64,000 nucleotides of DNA from Chloroflexi bacterium UBA6077 (GTDB lineage: Bacteria > Chloroflexota > UBA6077), in assembly GCA_002436065.1 (NCBI GenBank), contig DIXP01000112.1, positions 62,001 through 126,000 on the forward strand, in the 5' to 3' direction. The position numbers and the translations under genes were made by a program. Under the pieces are notes generated by a model. The model was given only the letters and a program-made list of their open reading frames with translations, was not told where the DNA came from and did not search any database. Positions 43,092 to 51,980 of the stretch are shown one piece after another; the stretch's first letter is position 1, and every line of letters begins with the position of its first letter.

Positions 43092-43258
43092 CGGGGTCTG
43101 TACGTAAGAGGTACAACAGGCTATACTGGGTGCCCCTAGAGACAGGTCGTTATTGTCCTATCTTGCGCGCGTTTACCTTGGGACGATCCAATCCGCGACG
43201 CCGAGAACCCTGGCCTAGGCTACCTCTACGCTCTCGTTTGGAAGGAGGGGAGCACCCG

Positions 43259-44515
43259 ATGAAAAGGCTGGTGCTGGCAGTGGTCCTGGCTGCGGTGACG
43301 ATCCTCGTTATGTCAGGCAGCATCTTCGCTCAATCGAAGCCTGAGTTCAGGCTGGGCTTCAAGGACCTGGCCGATCAGATCCCAAACATAGCGGGGCAGC
43401 CGCTGGAAGACGAGCGCTACGATGCCAACGGCGACTCCATACAGCGGACCACTACCGGCCTTATGGTCTGGCGGAAGTCCGATAGATGGACGGCCTTCAC
43501 CAATGGTCAGATAACCTGGATCCTGGGACCGTACGGCCTTCAGAGTCGCCTGAACAGCCAGTTGTACCCGTGGGAGAATGTGCCGCCAGGTCCAACCCCA
43601 ATCAGCGAGCAACCCGTAAGCCAGCCGCAGTTGCCGGTCGCTCCGGCGCCGTTCGTGGCGCCGACCGCCACCGCCACTCCCTGGCCTACCCCTGCCTTCG
43701 TGCCCCCAACCTTCACCCCCACCACACTCCCAACCCAGACCTATTCTCCAGACGTGCGGGCAATGGATCCCGAGTCTGCGGGGCTCGGCATCACAGTCAA
43801 GAACTTCGCCGCGGAGATCGATTCGGAGTGGGCATGGGTCTGGGGTTGGAGACCTCATAAGCCCACCACGGTCTACCTGTACTACGATGGTGTCCGGTTG
43901 GCCTATGGCATGAACGAGATCCTCGGAAGCAACCTGAGCTCCTACGACATGGAGCGGGTGTCATCCACCAACCTCGCGGCGAGAGGACGCGACCTGAAGA
44001 CCGGTGGATGGGCCATTCTGATGCACGTCAACTACCGCTGGGGTATGGAGGACTGGGAAGCCACAACCAAGGCAACCTTCCTGCACGAGTACGCCTACCT
44101 GATGATCAACGAGGTCGCTGGTGAGACCGGACCTCAGTGGTTCAGGGAGGGATTTGCCCAGTGGCTAACCTATCAGAGGGTGAATTCGACCACCACTGAG
44201 CAGAGCGCGGTCGACTACGTCGCTCGGGCCAGGAAGGACGGCATCCTCCCATCGCTCCACAGCCTTAACAACTTCTGGTCTCAAGAGATATCCACGAGTT
44301 CAGAGAACCTGGAGAGGGCATACGGGGTTTCCTATCTCACGATAAAATACCTCACTCAGAGAGTCGGCGGCATGCCAATCCTGCAGGTCCTTCAGAGAAC
44401 GGCCTCTGGCCAGGACTTCGAGACCGCGCTGTCGGCCCTGACGGGCTACAATCTCAACACTCTCAACGGTGATTACAGGTCGCTCATTCCAGAGATCAAG
44501 ACCGAGGAGGAATGA
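43259..44515 (+). CDS. Exported MA-like peptidase homologue with degenerate zinc motif
   Basis: 418 residues from ATG 43259 (GGAAGGAGGGG). Signal peptide LVLAVVLAAVTILVMSGSIFAQS. The N-terminal domain (about 25-115) is followed by a Pro/Thr-rich linker with TATATPWPTPAFVPPTFTPT and a C-terminal domain like Peptidase_MA (gluzincin). There HExxH reads HEYAY (276-280) and the downstream helix reads GPQWFREGFAQWLTYQ, where the third ligand Glu is kept. Loss of the second His predicts weak or no zinc catalysis. Followed by a CheC-like gene 31 bases on. Confidence 0.75.
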   Translation: MKRLVLAVVLAAVTILVMSGSIFAQSKPEFRLGFKDLADQIPNIAGQPLEDERYDANGDSIQRTTTGLMVWRKSDRWTAFTNGQITWILGPYGLQSRLNSQLYPWENVPPGPTPISEQPVSQPQLPVAPAPFVAPTATATPWPTPAFVPPTFTPTTLPTQTYSPDVRAMDPESAGLGITVKNFAAEIDSEWAWVWGWRPHKPTTVYLYYDGVRLAYGMNEILGSNLSSYDMERVSSTNLAARGRDLKTGGWAILMHVNYRWGMEDWEATTKATFLHEYAYLMINEVAGETGPQWFREGFAQWLTYQRVNSTTTEQSAVDYVARARKDGILPSLHSLNNFWSQEISTSSENLERAYGVSYLTIKYLTQRVGGMPILQVLQRTASGQDFETALSALTGYNLNTLNGDYRSLIPEIKTEEE

Positions 44516-44546
44516 GGGGGGGACGATCTCCAATCGAGGAGGGAAG

Positions 44547-45212
44547 ATGAACGAGGAAAGCCCGGCATTGCAGGAGCGCTCCACCGGAGTGGACCAACGG
44601 ATTGCCTCACGAGGCCGAAGGTTAAGTGACATCTTACGCTCGGTCTGCGTGGTGGCAGATATCGGCTTCCAACGCGCGGGGCGCAGCCTCTCAGAGATGA
44701 CCGGTGCCCCCATGGAGGCCAAGGCCGCTCGGGTGCGCCGAGTCCCGCTCACCAAGGTGCCTGACCTGGTGGGAGGCGCCGGCGTCGTCGTCGCCGGCAT
44801 CTACCTCGGGATTAGTGGCGATGTCGACGGGCACATGCTGCTGATGCTTCCGCTGAAGGAAGCCTGCTACCTTTCCTCCATGATGCTGGAGGAAGAGGTG
44901 AGGCCCGAGGGCGAGATATCGGAGATGGCTCGCTCGGCTCTTGGAGAGGTGGGCAACATTACCGGCGCATCCTTTCTGTCGGCTCTGGCCGACGCCACGG
45001 CGCTGGACCTGGCACCTTCACCTCCGACGATAATGGTCGATATGAGCGGCGCCGTCCTGGACACGGTGTTGGCCGAACTGGGTATGGAAAGCGAGGAGCT
45101 GTTCGTCATCGACACCGTCTTCTCGCAAGAGGAGCGGCAGGTCAATGCCCTGTTCCTGGTGTTGCCGCGCCAGCAGCATTTCAACATGATCGTGGAGAGG
45201 CTGCCGAGGTAG
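44547..45212 (+). CDS. CheC-like phosphatase-family protein
   Basis: 221 residues from ATG 44547 (GAGGAGGG). The C-terminal half has the CheC/CheX active-site motif EMARSALGEVGNITGASFLSALAD (E..N). The first-half pseudo-repeat keeps AGRSLSEMTG but lacks the E..N pair. CheC dephosphorylates CheY-P in chemotaxis and is also found beside other two-component systems. No chemotaxis or flagellar genes are in the window, so the target is unknown. Confidence 0.82.
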   Translation: MNEESPALQERSTGVDQRIASRGRRLSDILRSVCVVADIGFQRAGRSLSEMTGAPMEAKAARVRRVPLTKVPDLVGGAGVVVAGIYLGISGDVDGHMLLMLPLKEACYLSSMMLEEEVRPEGEISEMARSALGEVGNITGASFLSALADATALDLAPSPPTIMVDMSGAVLDTVLAELGMESEELFVIDTVFSQEERQVNALFLVLPRQQHFNMIVERLPR

Positions 45213-45235
45213 GGGGCCGTACTCGCGGCTGAAGT

Positions 45236-45347
45236 AGGGCAGGGGTTTATCCCCTGCCGCCGGGCGGTGGTGGGCGCCGCGGTGGGGGATGGGCGACCTC
45301 GCGCGTCCATGTCCCGTGGGCGGAAGGGGACAAGCCCCTTCCCTACG
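45236..45347. repeat. GC-rich palindromic repeats in the CheC / debranching-enzyme gap
   Basis: Contains GGCAGGGGTTTATCCCCTGCC (hairpin, 45239-45259) and a 29-base unit (45319-45347) matching the repeat inside rimO with one mismatch. Confidence 0.75.
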
Positions 45348-45420
45348 CCACGGCAGGGAATTGCGGAACGGCTGTGCCCTAGACCGCCGCGGTTTCGGAA
45401 ACTGCGGCGGTCTTTCTGGT

Positions 45421-47469
45421 CTAGCTTTGGCCTTCGGCCGTCTTGATCCAGCAGCGCAGCACCTCGGCCACGCTCCACGCCTGGGCAATGCAGGCGCGAG
45501 GGGTGAAGGGGCGGTCCGCATCGAAGACCTCGCTGACGGAACCGATCCCCGCCTCCCCAAGGTGGGCCACGAAGCCCTCCAGGTAGTGCCGTGCCCCCGT
45601 GACATCGCCTGGATAGAGTTTGAGCCATGCGTCAATGAAGGGGCCAATAAGCCAGGCCCACACGGTGCCCTGGTGGTAGGCCGCGTCCCGCGCACGGCGA
45701 TCACCAAAGTACCTCCGCTTGTACTCGGGATCGGTCGGGGCCAACGACCTCAAACCGACCGGAGTCACCAGCCTCTCCAGCACCACCTGGATCACCGATT
45801 CCCACCGACTGCGGTCAAGGACGGCATGGCGCAGTGATATGGCGAGCAGTTGGTTGGGACGGCAGGAGGGGTCGTCACCCTCTTCGCCGTCCACAATATC
45901 GTACAGATGGCCCTCGTCGGCGTACCAGAAGCGGGCATTGAAGGATTTGCGGACCCGCATGGCCAGTTCCGCGAGACGTTCCGCGGGTTCTTCTCCGTAC
46001 TCCTCCCGAACCCACCGCTCCAGCAACCTCAAAGCGTTGTACCAGAGGGCATTGATCTCCACGGGTTTACCCCGGCGAGGGGTCACCACCCAATCCCCAA
46101 CGTGGGCATCCATCCAGGTCAGGGGCAGGCCCTCGGTTCCCTCCCTCAGCAGGCCATCGGCAGGATCGACCCCGATGCCGAAGCGCGTCCCCTCCAGGTA
46201 CCGATCGACGATACCCAGAAGCTTGGGGAGAAGGATCTTCAGGGTTTCCCTATCGCCCGTCGCCTCCATGTAGCGGTCGATGGCATGGAAGAACCACAGG
46301 GTTGCGTCAGAAGTGTTGTATACCCCCTCCCGCTGGCCCTCGGGGAACATGTTGGGGATCAACCCATCGCGGATGTAGTATGCAAAGGTGCGCAGGATGA
46401 ACTTGGCCTGCTCCGCCCTTCCGGTCGTGAGGGTCAGCCCCTCCAGGCTGATCATGGTGTCCCGCCCCCAGTCTGTGAACCAGTGGTACCCGGCTATGAC
46501 GGTGCGGATCCCGTCGCCGGCAGCGTGTGCCCTCGCCACATCTTGGACGCGGCCGGCCGGGATGATGATGAACTGATCCGCCGCCAGGACCAGCTGCGCG
46601 GGAAAGCCGGTGTGGGCAAGCGGAGGGGCAGCGGCCAGCAGCCGTCGCCGCCGTTCGCGCTCCGCGGCAAGTGCCTCGTCAGGGCGAAGGGCACTCATCA
46701 CGTCCCGGCTCTCCGTCGAGGCGACCAGGGTAGCGTCATGCCCACGAGACAGCTTCAACTCAAAGTAGCCCGGACTCCAGAGATCGCCCACCGCCTCGTA
46801 GCCCCGGCTCTCCTCAACCCGGTAGAGCACCTCTGGAATCCTCTGCTCGTCCTGGTGGAATCGCCACTCATCGGCGTACGCAAGTATTCGTAGGGGTGGG
46901 TGCTCCCTCTCGTCGGACAGCTCGTAGTAGCCGTCCAGCGAGGAGATGTGATAGCGGCCGTTCAGCGGCTCGCTCACCGGAGCCTCATGGGATCGGAAGT
47001 GCATGGAGGGCCTCAACTCCAGACGGACGGCCGCGGGTCCGGACAGCAGGCGGTAGTTGACGTACACGGTGTTCTGCCTGTGTGCCATCAATATCCGCTT
47101 CTCCAGGGTGAACCGCCCCACCCTGTAGCGCCAGACTGGGAGCCCATCCTCCATCCGGTACTCCACCGCGCATCCTGGCCCGCAGTATTCCAGGGTATGG
47201 TCGGACCGCTCGTGTCCGCTCAGTTGGGTCGCTGTACCGTCCGGCAAGGCCACTCGTTCGCTCACGTGGGTGAGCATATTCATTCGACCCAGGGGTGCCG
47301 GTAGGGCCGCGATGAGCAGGCCATGGTATCGGCGAGTGGAGAGGCCGGCTACCGTGGAGGATGCATACCCGCCCAACCCGTTGGTTACCAACCACTCGCG
47401 ATCCAAGAGTGGCTCCTTATCGGACGAGAGCGCCTCAGACCAGGTCATCTTGAGCACTAGCTTTTCCAT
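45421..47469 (-). CDS. Glycogen debranching enzyme, archaeal/bacterial AGL type
   Basis: 682 residues. The GDE_N part has REWLVTNGLGGYASSTVAGLSTRRYHGLLIAAL; the catalytic (alpha/alpha)6 part has IAGYHWFTDWGRDTMISLEGLTL, TSDATLWFFHAIDRYMEATGD and GTVWAWLIGPFIDAWLKLYPG. It removes alpha-1,6 branches from glycogen. Cytosolic. Co-directional with treZ, 8 bases downstream of it. ATG 47469. Confidence 0.95.
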   Translation of the reverse strand: MEKLVLKMTWSEALSSDKEPLLDREWLVTNGLGGYASSTVAGLSTRRYHGLLIAALPAPLGRMNMLTHVSERVALPDGTATQLSGHERSDHTLEYCGPGCAVEYRMEDGLPVWRYRVGRFTLEKRILMAHRQNTVYVNYRLLSGPAAVRLELRPSMHFRSHEAPVSEPLNGRYHISSLDGYYELSDEREHPPLRILAYADEWRFHQDEQRIPEVLYRVEESRGYEAVGDLWSPGYFELKLSRGHDATLVASTESRDVMSALRPDEALAAERERRRRLLAAAPPLAHTGFPAQLVLAADQFIIIPAGRVQDVARAHAAGDGIRTVIAGYHWFTDWGRDTMISLEGLTLTTGRAEQAKFILRTFAYYIRDGLIPNMFPEGQREGVYNTSDATLWFFHAIDRYMEATGDRETLKILLPKLLGIVDRYLEGTRFGIGVDPADGLLREGTEGLPLTWMDAHVGDWVVTPRRGKPVEINALWYNALRLLERWVREEYGEEPAERLAELAMRVRKSFNARFWYADEGHLYDIVDGEEGDDPSCRPNQLLAISLRHAVLDRSRWESVIQVVLERLVTPVGLRSLAPTDPEYKRRYFGDRRARDAAYHQGTVWAWLIGPFIDAWLKLYPGDVTGARHYLEGFVAHLGEAGIGSVSEVFDADRPFTPRACIAQAWSVAEVLRCWIKTAEGQS

Positions 47470-47477
47470 ACCATTCC

Positions 47478-49376
47478 TTAGCCATTAGCTGACGACTTCA
47501 GCACCACCGCGGCCTGGCCCGGCAATCTCCACCCACGCCCCGTCTCCACGGGCGCGGTACCCAACCCTCCATAGCGTGGATGCTCGCTGGACCACTGGGG
47601 TTCCCACCTCATTCCTGCGGGGGGGGCCAGGAGGGGCTCAGAGTCCGCTTGGAGGGGAAGATCGCGGCCAAGGTTTACCAGCAGAAGCCTGTCGTCCCCG
47701 TCCTTCCCAAAGAAGCGCAGGACGAAAGCCTCCTCCCCCAGCACCGCTCCGTCTACACCCCCCACCGCCTGACGGCTGAAGACTGGATCCTCTCGCCGGA
47801 GCCTCAACAGGTCCCTGTGCAGTGCATACGCCTCAGGGTGACGATCCCTTTCCAACAGGTCGAGCTTGGAGCGCTCGAAGGTCGCCGGATCGGAGGGCTC
47901 AGCCAGGTGCGGCCTGATCTCCGCGCTCGCGATGGTCGGAAACTGGGAAAGGAACGCTCCCCTGCCCTCCTTGACCAGCCTGGCCAGCTCTGGATGATGG
48001 TCCGCGAAGTAGAGAAATGGGGTGGAGGCCGAGAACTCCTGCCCCTGAAACAGCATCGGGGTCTGAGGCGCCAGCAGCGTCAGGGCGGTCATGGCCCGAT
48101 GGCGGCCCGGGCTGGTCAACTGGTGGCAGCGAAGCCCGGCAGCCGAGTTGGCGATCTGATCGTGGTTCTGAAGGTAGACTACGAAGGTCGCCGGCTTCAA
48201 GCCAAAGGTGGGGGTCCCTCGCCGCTTCCCCTGCCATCGATAGAGCTGTCCCTGGTAGAGATATCCCCACTTGACCATGGAGATGAACTCCTGGGGAGTA
48301 CCCTGGTAGTCCTGATAGTAAGCCTCGGCGTGCCCGGCCATCGCCACGGCGGCACTGTGGTGGAAGTCGTCGTTCCACAGGGCATCCAGGCCGTATCCCC
48401 CCTGCTCCAACGGCCGCACCAGCCCCACATGCTGCGGCTCGTTCTCCGCCACCAGCAGTACGGAACGTCCCCCAGCCGCCTCCCTCACCTCGCGACTGAT
48501 GGCCGCCAACAGGTGCTCCTCGGAATCGTCGTAGAGGGTCTGGGTGGCATCCAAACGAAGCCCGTCCAGGTGGTACTCATCTATCCAGTAGGTCGCGTTG
48601 GAAATGAAGAACTCCCTGACGGAGGCGGAGTGGTTCCCATCCAGGTTGACCGCGTCGCCCCACTCGTTGGTGTGGCTACGGCTGAGGTAGTGCTCTGAGA
48701 AGCGCGGGAGATAGTTCTCATCTGGCCCAAAGTGGTTGTATACCACGTCCAGCATCACCCCCAGACCAACGGCGTGGGCCCGGTCCACGAAGCGCCGGAA
48801 GTCGTCCGGCTCACCGTACAGGCGGGTCGGCGCAAAGAGGTTCACCCCGTCGTAGCCCCATCCAAAGCGGCCGGGGAAGTCCGAGATAGGCATCAGGTTG
48901 AGCACAGTGATGCCGAAGGTTGCCAACTCCTCCAACTCTCGAGTCGCCGCCTCCCAGGTCCCTTCGCGGGTGAAGGTGCCGATGTGCATCTCGTACAGGA
49001 CCTGCCCTTCCAGCCCTATTCCACGCCATTTCGCATCGGACCAGGCGAAGGCTCCGGGATCGACCACCTGGGAAGGACCGTGCGGGCCATCCGGCTGATA
49101 TCGGGAGGCCGGATCTGGGAAGAGGTCGCCCCCGTCCAGCCGATACCGGTAGAGGGTCCCCGCAGCGGCGCTGCCTATACGTCCTGCGAAATAGCCCCCC
49201 TGTTCCGGCTCCAGTTCCACTGCCGAGTTCCCCGTGGGAGCCCCTCCGGGGTCCGACTCGATCACCACCTCCACGCGGCGGCAGCATGGGGCCCAGACAC
49301 GGAAGTGGACGCCCCCCTCCGGCATCGGTTCAGCCCCAACAGGGAGTCTGCGATCTACTAGCCCTATGCTCCGCAT
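47478..49376 (-). CDS. treZ: Malto-oligosyltrehalose trehalohydrolase
   Basis: 632 residues, GH13. The N-terminal CBM48-like domain starts RRLPVGAEPMPEGGVHFRVWAP. The barrel carries YEMHIGTFTREGTWEAA, MLDVVYNHFGPDENYL, LDGLRLDATQTLYDD (nucleophile Asp) and VAENEPQHVG (acid Glu). It releases trehalose from maltooligosyl-trehalose. The usual partner TreY is not in the window, although the debranching enzyme that normally completes treXYZ is directly downstream. 1,4-alpha-glucan branching enzyme is excluded by the MPISDFPGRFGWGYDGVNLFAP signature. Confidence 0.93.
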   Translation of the reverse strand: MRSIGLVDRRLPVGAEPMPEGGVHFRVWAPCCRRVEVVIESDPGGAPTGNSAVELEPEQGGYFAGRIGSAAAGTLYRYRLDGGDLFPDPASRYQPDGPHGPSQVVDPGAFAWSDAKWRGIGLEGQVLYEMHIGTFTREGTWEAATRELEELATFGITVLNLMPISDFPGRFGWGYDGVNLFAPTRLYGEPDDFRRFVDRAHAVGLGVMLDVVYNHFGPDENYLPRFSEHYLSRSHTNEWGDAVNLDGNHSASVREFFISNATYWIDEYHLDGLRLDATQTLYDDSEEHLLAAISREVREAAGGRSVLLVAENEPQHVGLVRPLEQGGYGLDALWNDDFHHSAAVAMAGHAEAYYQDYQGTPQEFISMVKWGYLYQGQLYRWQGKRRGTPTFGLKPATFVVYLQNHDQIANSAAGLRCHQLTSPGRHRAMTALTLLAPQTPMLFQGQEFSASTPFLYFADHHPELARLVKEGRGAFLSQFPTIASAEIRPHLAEPSDPATFERSKLDLLERDRHPEAYALHRDLLRLRREDPVFSRQAVGGVDGAVLGEEAFVLRFFGKDGDDRLLLVNLGRDLPLQADSEPLLAPPAGMRWEPQWSSEHPRYGGLGTAPVETGRGWRLPGQAAVVLKSSANG

Positions 49377-49757
49377 CTACCCGGTATTCCTCCCAACCAC
49401 CCCTGGCTCTTCGCGGTGTTGTGTGAAGTCTCGGCCGTGAACGGCCGGGCTAATCACGATCAGGCTGACGCGGTTAGCCCCGCTGCTCCTGCCCCTGATT
49501 GCACAATGAGTACCTTGATGCCCTGCGTCAGGCATGGTTCAGACAACAGGCGAGATGGCGTAACAGTGTAGGGGCGACCGGCCGGTCGCCCTGGCGGGGC
49601 AGGCCGGCGAATGGGCAGGGCGACCGCGGGTCGCCCCTACAGCAATGTCACCACAGTCGCGAACCATGCCCAGCGTCACCCTGGAGTCCCGGCCTGTTGG
49701 TAATGATATACTGGCGACAGAACGCTACCTCAGGGAAGCCCTTTGCCAGGAGCTACG
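49377..49757. other. 381-base intergenic region with a nested palindromic element
   Basis: No gene. Holds the element at 49531-49670 and a small hairpin CGGCCGTGAACGGCCG near 49432. Confidence 0.6.
49531..49670. repeat. Nested inverted-repeat (MITE-like) element
   Basis: Outer arms GGCATGGTTC (49531-49540) and GAACCATGCC (49661-49670) enclose an inner palindrome GTAGGGGCGACC...GGTCGCCCCTAC (49568-49640). Confidence 0.75.
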
Positions 49758-50606
49758 ATGAGACTACCGCCCGACCTACTGCTCAACCCATCCGCGGCCT
49801 GGACCGCGCTATCCCACAAGCCCGCGGGCCTCCTCACCGATGTGGATGGAACCCTCAGCCCCATTACAGATCAACCCGACAGGTCGGTCCTCCATCCGGT
49901 GGTACCTGAACTCCTCCGGCGACTGTCGAAGCGACTGGATCTGGTGGCAGTGATCTCGGGCCGGCCGGTGTCCCAACTACTCCCTCTGGTGGGGGTGGAA
50001 GGGCTGGTCTACGTAGGAAACCATGGTCTGGAGTGGTGGCAAGATGGCCGAGCCGTGGTCGTGCCCCAGGCGGAGCCCTTCCTCGAAGTGATAGCCGAAG
50101 CCGTGCGAGAGCTACGGGGAGAGATCCAACTGCCGGGGGTGCTGGTGGAGGAGAAGGGCGCCAGTGCTACCATCCACTATCGCCTCACCGACGATCCCGA
50201 GACGGCCAGACGAACCATTCTGGAAACCCTCTCTCGCGCTCCATCGGTCCGAGGGCTGCAACTGACCGAGGGACGGATGACGGTCAACCTGCTGCCTCCC
50301 GTCTCGGTCGACAAGGGCAGCGCCGTGGAGAGGCTGGCCAGGGAGAGGGGGCTGCGTGGAGCGCTCTACCTGGGCGATGATGTGACCGACGTTGATGCCC
50401 TGCTGGCCCTGCGCGATCTGAGGCGCCGAGGTGGAATCGACAGCCTCGGGGTGGCCGTGGGCAGTACTGAGGCACCTGCCGACCTGATGGAGGCGGCCGA
50501 CTGCCGCCTGGAAGGGGTGGAGGCTGTAGTCTCCTTTCTACAAGCAACTGCCGATCACCTTGATTCAACCGCTGGGCTTCGGACGGTGCTTCGCCAACCG
50601 GAATAG
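49758..50606 (+). CDS. otsB: Trehalose-6-phosphate phosphatase
   Basis: 282 residues, HAD superfamily. Motif I LLTDVDGTLSPITDQP, VISGRPVSQL, YVGNHGLEWW, then LNLLPP-type MTVNLLPPVSVDKGSAVERL and motif IV LYLGDDVTDVDALLAL. It makes trehalose from the OtsA product. ATG 49758 behind CAGGAG. It is the upstream neighbour of the c-di-AMP receptor gene and separated from otsA by 7.4 kb. Confidence 0.95.
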   Translation: MRLPPDLLLNPSAAWTALSHKPAGLLTDVDGTLSPITDQPDRSVLHPVVPELLRRLSKRLDLVAVISGRPVSQLLPLVGVEGLVYVGNHGLEWWQDGRAVVVPQAEPFLEVIAEAVRELRGEIQLPGVLVEEKGASATIHYRLTDDPETARRTILETLSRAPSVRGLQLTEGRMTVNLLPPVSVDKGSAVERLARERGLRGALYLGDDVTDVDALLALRDLRRRGGIDSLGVAVGSTEAPADLMEAADCRLEGVEAVVSFLQATADHLDSTAGLRTVLRQPE

Positions 50607-50609
50607 GCC

Positions 50610-50747
50610 GTAGTGCAGGGCCCTGTGCCCTGCCAACCGTTGGCGTACACCGAATTAGCCACGTGGTGGTGCACACCCCCCCCAGCACCATGGGCCAACG
50701 GCGCAAGGCAGAGCAACAGGACGGCAGGGCAGGGCGCCCTGCACTAC
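50610..50747. repeat. GTAGTGCAGGG...CCCTGCACTAC element, copy 2
   Basis: 138 bases between otsB and darA, inverted ends as in copy 1 (38594-38740); its centre shares TGGCGTACxC and CAACGGCGCAAGGC with copy 3. Confidence 0.85.
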
Positions 50748-50780
50748 GGATCGAAACCACATAGGTGGAGTGAGAATCGG

Positions 50781-51110
50781 ATGAAGATGGTGATGGCCAT
50801 AGTCCAGAGGGAGGACGCCGGCGAACTATCGGACGGGCTGGTCCACAGGGGTTTCCGGGCTACACGCATCGACACGGCGGGGGGCTTCCTGAAGAGCAGC
50901 AACGTGACCCTGCTCACCGGCGTGGAGGACTCGCAGGTGGAGGAGGTACTGAGTCTGATCCGCTCCCACTGCAATCGCAGGACGGTGACGGTGAATCCCA
51001 CGGCCTCCAGCGTGGTGCCGGGCCAGTTCTACGTGCCCTTTACAATGGAGGTTGAGGTGGGCGGCGCGACTGTGTTTGTCCTGCCCGTGGACCACTTTGA
51101 GCGGATTTAG
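50781..51110 (+). CDS. darA: Cyclic-di-AMP receptor, DarA/PstA (PII-like) family
   Basis: 109 residues, full family length. MKMVMAIVQREDAGELSDGLVHRGFRATRIDTAGGFLKSSNVTLLTGVED has the c-di-AMP-binding ATxGGFLxxxN motif of DarA/PstA, and the C-terminus GATVFVLPVDHFERI is typical. PII-like trimeric c-di-AMP sensor, cytosolic; targets are poorly known in the family. ATG 50781. Immediately downstream of otsB and upstream of a LUD-domain gene. Confidence 0.93.
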   Translation: MKMVMAIVQREDAGELSDGLVHRGFRATRIDTAGGFLKSSNVTLLTGVEDSQVEEVLSLIRSHCNRRTVTVNPTASSVVPGQFYVPFTMEVEVGGATVFVLPVDHFERI

Positions 51111-51155
51111 AGGATGGGGACGGGGAGTGATGATAATAGTAGAGGAGGGGGACAC

Positions 51156-51803
51156 ATGCATCCATCCAAGAAGTGGCACGGCGAAACCCTGGGTAAGGCT
51201 GCGGTTGAGGCGCTGAAGCGGAACGGCTTCGACGCCGTCTACGTCGAGGACTCCGCCACCGCCTGCCAGACAGTGCTCTCGATGATCCCATCCGGGGCGA
51301 CAATCGGGTTCGGCGGCTCCCTGACGCTGGAGGAGACCGGCCTCCTCAGCCGCCTTCGCGAGGGGGACTATCAGCTTATCAACCCTCCCTGGGTCGAGCT
51401 ATCCATGTCCAGGGAGCAGCGACTGCCGCTGCGGCGACAGGCGATGGTCGCGGATGTCTTCCTATCCAGCACCAACGCCCTAACCCTGGATGGACGGTTG
51501 GTGAACACCGACGCCACAGGCAACCGGCTGGCACCCATGATGTTCGGCCCGAAGAGGACCATCCTGGTGGCGGGAGTCAACAAGATCACGAGGTCCTTGG
51601 ACGAGGCGCTGGACCGGGTCTCCTCCGTGGCCGCGCCCCCCAACGCCAAGCGGCTCAACTGCGACACCCCCTGCGTCACCACCGGCCTCTGCGGCGACTG
51701 CCGATCCAAGGACCGGATCTGCAACGTGACGGTGATCCTCCATCGAAAGACGCGCGGCGTGGACCTCAGCGTGGTGGTGGTGGGGGAGGAGTTGGGGCTA
51801 TAG
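51156..51803 (+). CDS. LUD-domain (LutC/DUF162-like) protein
   Basis: 215 residues from ATG 51156 (GAGGAGGGGGAC). ALKRNGFDAVYVEDSATACQTVLSMIPSGATIGFGGSLTLEETGLL and FLSSTNALTLDGRLVNTDATGNRLAPMMFGPKRTILVAGVNKI are the LUD hallmark. A Cys cluster near the end (CDTPCVTTGLCGDCRSKDRICN) could bind metal. LUD proteins act in lactate utilisation (LutC) or unknown redox roles; no lutAB is adjacent. Probably in one transcript with darA (45-base gap). Confidence 0.88.
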   Translation: MHPSKKWHGETLGKAAVEALKRNGFDAVYVEDSATACQTVLSMIPSGATIGFGGSLTLEETGLLSRLREGDYQLINPPWVELSMSREQRLPLRRQAMVADVFLSSTNALTLDGRLVNTDATGNRLAPMMFGPKRTILVAGVNKITRSLDEALDRVSSVAAPPNAKRLNCDTPCVTTGLCGDCRSKDRICNVTVILHRKTRGVDLSVVVVGEELGL

Positions 51804-51921
51804 ACCGGGCCACGACGAGAGATGGCCCACTTTCGATCCAAGATGAACAGAATGATTCTCTCTCTACATTGCCTTTCTCACGATCTGTAAGAAAGCGCCG
51901 GTAGACTGTGCCCCAGCACAC

Positions 51922-51953
51922 CGCTGTCATCTATCGTCCATTAGATGACAGCG
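51922..51953. promoter_or_regulatory. Perfect 12-base inverted repeat upstream of exported protein
   Basis: CGCTGTCATCTA and TAGATGACAGCG around an 8-base loop, 27 bases before ATG 51981. Operator or hairpin. Confidence 0.45.
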
Positions 51954-51980
51954 CGGTTTCCCTACTTGCTGGAGGGCACC

